Source of the DNA: Anaerolineales bacterium
Lineage (GTDB): Bacteria > Chloroflexota > Anaerolineae > Anaerolineales > UBA6663
Direction of reading: 5' to 3'
Assembly: GCA_016789165.1 (NCBI GenBank)
Contig: JAEURL010000263.1
Location: forward strand, 1 to 6,407
Length of the DNA: 6,407 nucleotides
Every line of letters starts with the position of its first letter. The first letter of the stretch is position 1. Position numbers and translations under genes: made by a program. The notes beneath the pieces were generated by a model that saw only the letters and a program-made list of their open reading frames with translations, did not search any database and had not been told where the DNA came from. This document shows positions 1 through 5,762 of the stretch, one piece after another.

Positions 1-1317
1 CTTCGCAAGCCGTTCTGGATGGGCTGGCCGGCTGGCTACTGGGTCGCGGTGTTCCTGTTTATCGGCTGCATGGGCAAGAGCGCGCAGATTCCTCTGTATG
101 TGTGGTTGCCCGACGCCATGGCGGGTCCCACGCCAGTCTCGGCCCTGATCCACGCCGCCACCATGGTGACGGCCGGCATCTACATGATCACGCGCGCGCA
201 CGGCCTGTTCGCGCTGGCGCCCGCCAGCATGGAGGTGGTGGCCTGGATCGGCGCCGCCACGGCCCTGTTCGCGGCCACCATCGCCGTGGCCCAGATGGAC
301 ATCAAGCGCGTGCTGGCCTACTCCACCATCTCCCAGCTCGGCTTCATGATCGCGGCCGTGGGCCTGGGCGGCTACGTGGCCGGCATGTTCCACCTGGTGA
401 CGCACGCCTTCTTCAAAGCCCTGCTCTTCCTCAGCGCCGGCTCGGTGATCCAGGCCGTGGAGCGCGGCGCGCACCACGCCCACGACCACAGCGACCCGCA
501 GGATATGCGCTCGATGGGCGGCCTGTGGGGCAAGCTGCCGGTGACCCAGTGGGTGTATCTGATCGGCGCGTTGGCGCTGGCCGGCCTGCCGCCGCTCTCC
601 GGCTTCTTCTCCAAAGACGAGATCCTGCTGGACGCCTTCACCCACAACCCGGCCATCTATGGGGTGCTGACGGTGGCCGCCTTCCTGACCGCCTTCTACA
701 TGGGCCGGCAGATCCTGATGGTCTTCTTTGGCCGGCCGCGCACCGCCGCCGCCGCACACGCCAGCGAGAGCCCGGCCGTGGTGACGGTGCCCCTGCTCAT
801 CCTGGCCGCGCTGGCGGCCCTGGGCGGCCTGCTCAACCTGCCGGCCTTCGGCGAGACCGGCTACGCCGGCGCCCTGGCCTTCCATGAGTTCCTGGGCCAC
901 ACCCTGGAGGTGGAGGCCCTGCCCTTCAACGCTTTCGTGGCCGGCCTGTCCACGGTGCTGGCCCTGGCCGCGCTCGGCCTGGCCTACGTGCTGTACGCCC
1001 GCGCCTACGCCGCCGCCGACGAGCGCGACCCGCTCCAGGGCCTGCTTGGCCCGGTCTTCAGCTGGCTGCGCGGCAAGTGGTACGTGGACGAACTGTACGG
1101 CTTCCTGGTGGTCCGGCCGTTCAACACTTTGGCCTACGTGGCCGCCCGCGCCCTGGACCTGGGCGGGGTGGATATGACCTTCACCAACCTGGGCGAGCTG
1201 GTCCGCGCCGCGGCCGGCGGCCTCTCGCGTTTCCAACTCGGCTTCGCCCGCCGCTATGCCCTGGTGATGTTCGTGGGCGCGGTGGCGGTGCTGGCCTATT
1301 TCCTGATCGCGCGCTGA
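1..1317 (+). CDS. nuoL: NADH-quinone oxidoreductase subunit L (NuoL), 5' partial
   Basis: This is the distal antiporter-like, proton-pumping membrane subunit of respiratory complex I. The reading frame is open from base 1, so the ATG at 19 is internal. About 203 N-terminal residues are missing, judged from the E. coli NuoL numbering I recall. The last 438 residues are visible. Recognisable blocks are GKSAQIPLYVWLPDAMAGP, SALIHAATMV, DIKRVLAYSTISQLG, THAFFKALLF and GFFSKDEIL. Proton-path residues are conserved: visible Lys26 (K229 in E. coli), His51 (H254), His131 and His135 (H334/H338), Lys139 (K342) and Lys205 (K399). The TM5 glutamate lies upstream of the window. A His-rich loop (visible residues 155-166) is about nine residues longer than in E. 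coli. The C-terminus has the region expected for the long lateral helix and a final membrane segment. The stop TGA is one base before nuoM. Confidence 0.97.
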   Translation, partial: LRKPFWMGWPAGYWVAVFLFIGCMGKSAQIPLYVWLPDAMAGPTPVSALIHAATMVTAGIYMITRAHGLFALAPASMEVVAWIGAATALFAATIAVAQMDIKRVLAYSTISQLGFMIAAVGLGGYVAGMFHLVTHAFFKALLFLSAGSVIQAVERGAHHAHDHSDPQDMRSMGGLWGKLPVTQWVYLIGALALAGLPPLSGFFSKDEILLDAFTHNPAIYGVLTVAAFLTAFYMGRQILMVFFGRPRTAAAAHASESPAVVTVPLLILAALAALGGLLNLPAFGETGYAGALAFHEFLGHTLEVEALPFNAFVAGLSTVLALAALGLAYVLYARAYAAADERDPLQGLLGPVFSWLRGKWYVDELYGFLVVRPFNTLAYVAARALDLGGVDMTFTNLGELVRAAAGGLSRFQLGFARRYALVMFVGAVAVLAYFLIAR

Positions 1318-1318
1318 C

Positions 1319-2818
1319 ATGCAAGTCATCTTCTCGACCCTCACGCTCGTCACCGTCTTCCCGCTCGTCGGCGTCGTGATCCTGTTGTTCCTGCGGCCGG
1401 ACCAGCAGCCGGCCCTGCGCTGGACGGCGCTGGCCACCTCGCTGATCACCTTTGGCCTGTCCCTGATCATGCTGGGGCAGTTCGCGGCCGGCGACCCGGG
1501 CTTCCAGCTGGTGGTCCGCGCGCCCTGGTTCACGGTCGGGAACTTCGCCGCGGACTTCCACCTGGGCGTGGACGGGATCAGCGTGCTGCTGGTGCTGCTG
1601 ACCACCTTCCTGGTGCCGATCGCCATCGCCTCCACCTGGGAAGCCGTGCAGGAGCGCGTCAAGGAGTTCCTGATCTGCTTCCTGCTGCTCGAGACCGGCA
1701 TGGTGGGCGTCTTCCTGGCGCTGGACCTGCTCCTGTTCTACGTCTTCTGGGAGTTCACGCTCCTGCCCATGCTCTTCCTGATCGGCATCTGGGGCGGGGA
1801 GCGCCGGACCTACGCGGCGGTCAAGTTCTTCCTGTACACCTTCGCCGGCTCGATCTTCATGCTGGTGGCCATCGTCTGGATCGGCCTGACCTACGGCACG
1901 TTCGCGGTGCCGGATTTGCTCAAGGCCGGCCTGCCGGCCGCGGTCCAGACCTGGCTGTTCCTGGCCTTCGCCATCGCCTTCGCCATCAAGGTGCCGGTCT
2001 GGCCCCTGCACTCCTGGCTGCCGGACGCGCACGTGGAGGCGCCCACGGCCGGCTCGGTGATCCTGGCCGGCGTCCTGCTCAAGCTGGGCACCTACGGCTT
2101 CCTGCGCTTCAACCTGGGCCTGTTCCCGCAGGCGGCCGTGCAGTTCGCGCCGCTCTTCGGGGTCCTGGCCGTGATCGGCATCTTGTACGGCGCGCTGGTC
2201 TCCTATGCCCAGGCCGACGCCAAGAAACTGGTGGCTTACTCGTCCGTCAGCCACCTGGGCTTCGTGATGCTGGGGCTGTTCGCGCTCAACCCGCTGGGCC
2301 TGCAGGGCGCTTTGCTGCAGATGATCAACCACGGTCTGAGCACGGGCGCGCTCTTCCTGCTGGTCGGCTTCATCTACGAGCGCCGGCACACGCGCCTGCT
2401 GGCCGAGTTCGGCGGGCTGTGGAAGGTGATGCCCCTCTACGCGGCGCTGGCGCTGGTGGTCTTCCTGTCGTCGGCCGGCCTGCCTGGCCTGAACGGCTTC
2501 GTGGGCGAGTTCACCATCCTGCTCGGCGCCTGGCGCGGCTACGCCCACTGGGGCTTCGCGGCCGCCTCCGCCCTGGGCGTGATCCTGGCCGCCGTCTACC
2601 TGCTCTGGCTGTTCCAGAAGCTGTTCCAGGGCGAAGTGACCAACGCCAAGAATGCCAAGCTGCCAGACCTGAGCCGGCGCGAGATCGCGCTGCTGGTGCC
2701 GATCCTGGTCCTGATCGTCTGGATCGGCGTGTACCCGCAGCCGTTCTTTAATCTGATGGCGCCGGCCGTGGACGCGCTGGCCGCCAACTTGAACGCGGCG
2801 GCGCTGGCGCTGCGGTGA
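1319..2818 (+). CDS. nuoM: NADH-quinone oxidoreductase subunit M (NuoM)
   Basis: This is the middle antiporter-like subunit of the complex I membrane arm, a polytopic inner-membrane proton channel. It is complete at 499 residues (E. coli about 509). The blocks FYVFWEFTLLPMLFLIGIWG, AFAIKVPVWPLHSWLPDAH, EAPTAGSVILAGVLLKLG and LNGFVGEFTIL identify it. Key residues are in place: Glu145 in TM5, Lys224 in TM7, Lys255 in TM8, His312, His338 and Glu397 in TM12. From Lys224 on they sit ten positions before their E. coli counterparts (K234, K265, H322, H348, E407). Glu397 in TM12, where NuoL and NuoN carry Lys, is the NuoM-specific trait. The ATG starts one base after the nuoL stop and I see no Shine-Dalgarno sequence before it, so translation is probably coupled to nuoL. 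The N-terminus is hydrophobic from the start, which fits this ATG. Confidence 0.98.
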   Translation: MQVIFSTLTLVTVFPLVGVVILLFLRPDQQPALRWTALATSLITFGLSLIMLGQFAAGDPGFQLVVRAPWFTVGNFAADFHLGVDGISVLLVLLTTFLVPIAIASTWEAVQERVKEFLICFLLLETGMVGVFLALDLLLFYVFWEFTLLPMLFLIGIWGGERRTYAAVKFFLYTFAGSIFMLVAIVWIGLTYGTFAVPDLLKAGLPAAVQTWLFLAFAIAFAIKVPVWPLHSWLPDAHVEAPTAGSVILAGVLLKLGTYGFLRFNLGLFPQAAVQFAPLFGVLAVIGILYGALVSYAQADAKKLVAYSSVSHLGFVMLGLFALNPLGLQGALLQMINHGLSTGALFLLVGFIYERRHTRLLAEFGGLWKVMPLYAALALVVFLSSAGLPGLNGFVGEFTILLGAWRGYAHWGFAAASALGVILAAVYLLWLFQKLFQGEVTNAKNAKLPDLSRREIALLVPILVLIVWIGVYPQPFFNLMAPAVDALAANLNAAALALR

Positions 2819-2825
2819 CTCGTCG

Positions 2826-2846
2826 GGGCGGGTCTCAGGCCCGCCC
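2826..2846 (+). promoter_or_regulatory. GC-rich hairpin in the nuoM-nuoN spacer
   Basis: An inverted repeat in the 42-bp gap can form a nine-pair stem: 2826-2834 against 2838-2846, with a three-base loop TCA at 2835-2837 and one G-U pair. The core is GGGCGGG against CCCGCCC. It is followed by TTGCTAAGG and not by a T-run, so it does not look like an intrinsic terminator. It starts 7 bases after the nuoM stop and ends 14 bases before the nuoN ATG. Plausible roles are mRNA stabilisation or processing, or tuning of nuoN translation. The role is inferred; only the structure is seen. Confidence 0.55.
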
Positions 2847-2850
2847 TTGC

Positions 2851-2855
2851 TAAGG
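2851..2855 (+). promoter_or_regulatory. Shine-Dalgarno-like element of nuoN
   Basis: TAAGG lies five bases before the nuoN ATG at 2861. It is a short, partial match to the anti-Shine-Dalgarno sequence and supports that start. It sits only four bases after the spacer hairpin, so the folded stem would leave it barely exposed to a ribosome. Confidence 0.45.
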
Positions 2856-2860
2856 CGCAT

Positions 2861-4336
2861 ATGACTCAAACTGACCTCATCGTGGTGCTGCCCGTCTTGG
2901 TACTGGCCGGCTGGGCGCTGGTGCTCATGCTGGTGGACCTGTTCGTCCCGCCGGGCCGCAAGGCGATCACGGGCTGGCTGACGCTGGTTGGGCCGGCCGG
3001 CGCCGCGCTGGCCCTTACGGCCTGGCCGGCCGGCGGATCGCTCAGCGCCTTCCACGGCATGCTGACGGCCGACGGCTTCGCGGCCTTCCTGCACCTGATC
3101 TTCCTCTTCAGCGTGGTGGTGGCCGTGCTGCTGGCCCTCACCTACCTGCCGCGCGCCGGCCTGGAGCGCGGCGAGTTCTACGTGCTGCTGCTGCTCACCG
3201 CCAGCGGCATGCTGCTGATGGCCCAGGCCGCGGACCTGATCGTGGTCTTCCTGGCGCTGGAACTGCTCTCGATCCCGCTCTACGTGCTGGCCGGCCTGGC
3301 GCGCCCGCGCCTGTCCTCCGAAGAGTCGGCCATGAAGTACTTTCTGCTCGGCGCGTTCGCCTCGGGCTTCTTCGTCTATGGGGTGGCCCTGACCTACGGC
3401 GCCTCCGGCTCGACGAACCTGAACGCCATCCTGGCGGCGGCGCAGAGCGGCCTGATGGCCAACGGGCAGCCGGCGGTGCCGGCCCTGCTGTTGGCCGGCG
3501 CGGCCCTGATCCTGGTGGGGCTGGGCTTCAAAGTGGCGGCCGTGCCCTTCCACATGTGGACGCCGGACGTGTACGAGGGCGCACCCTCGGTGGTGACGGC
3601 CTTCATGGCGGTGGGTGCCAAGACCGGCGGCTTCGCGGCCCTGCTGCGCGTCTTCGTCACCGCCTTCCCGGGCCTGGCCCCGCAGTGGGCGGGCCTGACC
3701 GCGGTGCTGTCCGCGCTGACCATGCTGGTGGGCAACCTGGCCGCCCTGCGCCAGGGCAACATCAAACGGCTGCTGGCCTATTCCAGCATCGCCCACGCCG
3801 GCTACCTCCTGATGGCGCTGCCGGCGGCCGGCGCGCCGCTCACGGCGCAGAGCGATTTCGCCGTCGGCTCGGCGCTGTTTTACCTGATGGCCTATGCCCT
3901 GACGACCCTGGGCGCCTGGGCGGTGGTGATGGCCGTGGAACGCCAGGCGGGCCAGGGGCTGACCCTGGACGATTACGCCGGCCTGTTCGCGCGCCGGCCC
4001 GGCCTGGCGCTGGCCATGGCCCTGTTCATGTTCTCGCTCACCGGCCTGCCGCCCACGGCCGGCTTCATCGCCAAGTTCTCGCTCTTCCGGGCGACGGTGG
4101 ACGCCGGCTACCTGTGGCTGGCCATCGTGGGCGTGCTGACCTCCTTGGTCTCGGCCTATTACTACTTGCGCGTGGTGGTGCTGATGTTCATGCGCCCCGG
4201 CGAAGCCCAGGCGCTCTCGCGGCCCAGCCTCAACCTGGCGGTGGGCGTGACCGCCGCCGTCACGCTGCTGATCGGCCTGATCCCCGGCCCGTTTCTGGAG
4301 CTGGCGCAGCGTTCGCTGCTGAGCCTGGCGCGGTAG
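2861..4336 (+). CDS. nuoN: NADH-quinone oxidoreductase subunit N (NuoN)
   Basis: This is the third antiporter-like subunit of complex I, embedded in the inner membrane nearest the hydrophilic arm. It is complete at 491 residues (E. coli 485). Diagnostic blocks are LALELLSIPLYVLAG, GLGFKVAAVPFHMWTPDVYE, GAPSVVTAFMAVGAKTGGF, KRLLAYSSIAHAGYLLM, LDDYAGLFARRP and FSLTGLPPTAGFIAKF. Key charged residues are Glu134 (TM5), Lys224 (TM7), Lys254 (TM8) and Lys405 (TM12). Lys224 and Lys254 are 30 residues apart, as are K217 and K247 in E. coli. The ATG follows a TAAGG element and gives a normal N-terminus. It is the last gene of the operon: the stop TAG is about 20 bases before a strong intrinsic terminator. 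I see nothing truncated or odd in it. Confidence 0.98.
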   Translation: MTQTDLIVVLPVLVLAGWALVLMLVDLFVPPGRKAITGWLTLVGPAGAALALTAWPAGGSLSAFHGMLTADGFAAFLHLIFLFSVVVAVLLALTYLPRAGLERGEFYVLLLLTASGMLLMAQAADLIVVFLALELLSIPLYVLAGLARPRLSSEESAMKYFLLGAFASGFFVYGVALTYGASGSTNLNAILAAAQSGLMANGQPAVPALLLAGAALILVGLGFKVAAVPFHMWTPDVYEGAPSVVTAFMAVGAKTGGFAALLRVFVTAFPGLAPQWAGLTAVLSALTMLVGNLAALRQGNIKRLLAYSSIAHAGYLLMALPAAGAPLTAQSDFAVGSALFYLMAYALTTLGAWAVVMAVERQAGQGLTLDDYAGLFARRPGLALAMALFMFSLTGLPPTAGFIAKFSLFRATVDAGYLWLAIVGVLTSLVSAYYYLRVVVLMFMRPGEAQALSRPSLNLAVGVTAAVTLLIGLIPGPFLELAQRSLLSLAR

Positions 4337-4355
4337 CCGCGCTGCTGAGTTGGAT

Positions 4356-4389
4356 GAGGCCCCGGCCGCCAGCCGGGGCCTCTCTTTTT
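4356..4389 (+). terminator. Rho-independent terminator of the nuo operon
   Basis: A perfect 11-bp stem, GAGGCCCCGGC (4356-4366) against GCCGGGGCCTC (4372-4382), encloses a five-base loop and is followed by TCTTTTT (4383-4389). It begins 19 bases after the nuoN stop. There is no matching A-tract on the left, so it should act on the + strand only. This is the strongest non-coding signal in the window and marks the operon end. Confidence 0.93.
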
Positions 4390-4412
4390 GTCACGCCGGC
4401 CTGTGATACCAT
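4385..4412 (+). promoter_or_regulatory. Candidate promoter of the MFS gene (extended -10)
   Basis: An extended -10-like element, TGATACCAT (4404-4412, TG at 4404-4405 and hexamer TACCAT at 4407-4412), lies 48 bases before the MFS ATG. The hexamer matches TATAAT at four of six positions. A weak -35 candidate, TTTTTG (4385-4390), sits 16 bases upstream and overlaps the T-run of the nuo terminator. TTGTCA at 4388-4393 looks better as a -35 box but its spacing of 13 is too short. Position just after a terminator and AT-richness against the local GC background support the call. The predicted leader is about 40 bases and I see no clear Shine-Dalgarno sequence, only GAG at 4449-4451. Confidence 0.42.
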
Positions 4413-4460
4413 CCGGCCGGCCCGCCGCGGCCCTGCGCCACCCTGCTCGAGCAACCGTCT

Positions 4461-5762
4461 ATGCTGGCCCGCTTCCGCAATTTCTTCGTCCTGTCACCCG
4501 CCATCGACCTGCACCCGGATATCCGGCGTGACTTTCAGCGCAACTTCCTGGCCAACATCGCCGATATGGCCACCTGGCTGTTCGGGATCAGCTTCATCTC
4601 CGTCAACGCCATCCTGCCGGTCTTCGCCAGCCGGCTGACCGAATCGCCCGTGATCATCGGCCTGATCCCGGCCCTGCTGGACGCCGGCTGGTTCCTGCCG
4701 CAGCTTCTGCTGGCGCCGCTGGTGGAGCGCGCGGCGCGCAAGCTGCCGCTGGTCCTCCGGCTGGGCGCCCTCGAGCGGGTGCCGTTTCTGTTCCTGCCGC
4801 TGGTGGCGCTGTGGGCGCCCACCCTGCCGCCCGGCCTCGGCATCACCGTCTTCCTGGGCCTGATCGCCTGGCGCGCGCTGGGCAGCGGCGTGGTGGCCGC
4901 GCCCTGGCAGGAGATGCTGGCCAAGCTCATCCCGGTGACGCACCGCGGCCGCTTCTTTGGGGTGGGCCACCTGGTGGGGCAGTTCCTGGGGGTGGGCGGC
5001 TCGGCCCTGGCGGCGCTGATCCTGGCCCGCTGGCCGTACCCCCACAATTTCGCCGTCAGCTTTGGCGTGGGCGCCATCGGCATCTGGCTGTCGCTGCTGT
5101 TCCTCTCGTTCACCCGCGAGCCCGCCCAGCCGCCGGCGCCCGGGGCGGGCGATTCCCAGTTGAACCGGGCCTACCTGCGCCGGCTGTGGACGATCCTGCG
5201 CGCGAACGTCAACTTCCGCACCTACCTGGCCAGCCGCTGGCTGAGCTATCTGGGCAGCATGGCCACCGGCTTCCTGGCCGTCTACGCCGTGGAGCGCTTC
5301 GGGCTGGGCGACGACGCCGCGGCCGTGTTCACGGGGATCCTGTTCGCGGCCGGCGTGGTGGGGTATGCGCTGTGGGGGAGCGTCGGCGACCGTTACGGCC
5401 ATAAGCGCGTGATGGTGCTGGCGGGCGGCCTGTGGCTGGCCGCGCTGGCGGCGGCGCTGCTGGCCAGCCAGGCCTGGGGCTTCTACGTGGTGTTCGCGCT
5501 GCTGGGGCTGAGCTCGTCGGCCGGCACGCTCTCCGACCTCAACCTGGCGATGGAGTTCGGCCCGGAGGCCGAGCGCCCCACCTACATCGGGCTGGCGCGC
5601 ACGGTCAGCGGGCCGGCGCTGCTCATCGCGCCGGTGTTCGGAGGCCTGCTGGCCCAGACCTGGGGCTATCCGGTCATGCTGCTGGTTTCCCTGGGTTTCG
5701 CGCTGGCCGGCGGGCTGTGGCTGGCCCTCGGCGTGCGCGAGCCCCGGCACCACGCCGGCTAG
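4461..5762 (+). CDS. Major facilitator superfamily (MFS) transporter, substrate unknown
   Basis: This is a secondary transporter of the inner membrane, 433 residues, consistent with about 12 membrane segments in two halves. The first half runs from about residue 34 to 217, a Pro/Ala/Gly-rich cytoplasmic linker from about 218 to 240, and the second half follows. The canonical MFS motif A is clear in the second half, GSVGDRYGHKR at residues 306-316. The equivalent loop in the first half (about residues 84-96, LAPLVERAARKLP) is degenerate. IPVTHRGRFFG (157-167) resembles the conserved loop 4-5 motif of this MFS group. Asp74 and Glu105 lie in predicted membrane segments and could couple protons, which is inference. 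The start is the first ATG and leaves a roughly 33-residue amphipathic N-terminus. The gene is flanked by the nuo terminator and a convergent gene, so it is probably transcribed alone. The substrate cannot be named; drug or metabolite export is one possibility. Confidence 0.88.
   Translation: MLARFRNFFVLSPAIDLHPDIRRDFQRNFLANIADMATWLFGISFISVNAILPVFASRLTESPVIIGLIPALLDAGWFLPQLLLAPLVERAARKLPLVLRLGALERVPFLFLPLVALWAPTLPPGLGITVFLGLIAWRALGSGVVAAPWQEMLAKLIPVTHRGRFFGVGHLVGQFLGVGGSALAALILARWPYPHNFAVSFGVGAIGIWLSLLFLSFTREPAQPPAPGAGDSQLNRAYLRRLWTILRANVNFRTYLASRWLSYLGSMATGFLAVYAVERFGLGDDAAAVFTGILFAAGVVGYALWGSVGDRYGHKRVMVLAGGLWLAALAAALLASQAWGFYVVFALLGLSSSAGTLSDLNLAMEFGPEAERPTYIGLARTVSGPALLIAPVFGGLLAQTWGYPVMLLVSLGFALAGGLWLALGVREPRHHAG

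Noticed and set aside
19..21. ATG at 19 as a true start of nuoL
   Set aside because: It lies just before the TM7 lysine block. About 200 residues of conserved NuoL normally precede it, and the frame is open upstream to base 1.
1181..3796. An 871-codon open frame on the - strand, antisense to the end of nuoL, all of nuoM and much of nuoN
   Set aside because: Its translation is almost all Q, R, H, E, G, A and D with no hydrophobic core or domain, as expected from the complement of hydrophobic membrane genes with GC-biased third positions. It crosses gene boundaries of three clear nuo genes. I treat it as a shadow frame.
3556..4638. A 360-codon + strand frame running from inside nuoN across the terminator into the MFS gene
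   Set aside because: It is Arg/Pro/Gly/Ala-rich and without motifs, overlaps two clear genes in another frame and passes through the intrinsic terminator.
4494..5753. A 419-codon open frame on the - strand, antisense to the MFS gene
   Set aside because: It has the same Q/R/H/E/G-rich composition and lies fully inside a well-supported membrane protein gene, so it is a shadow frame.
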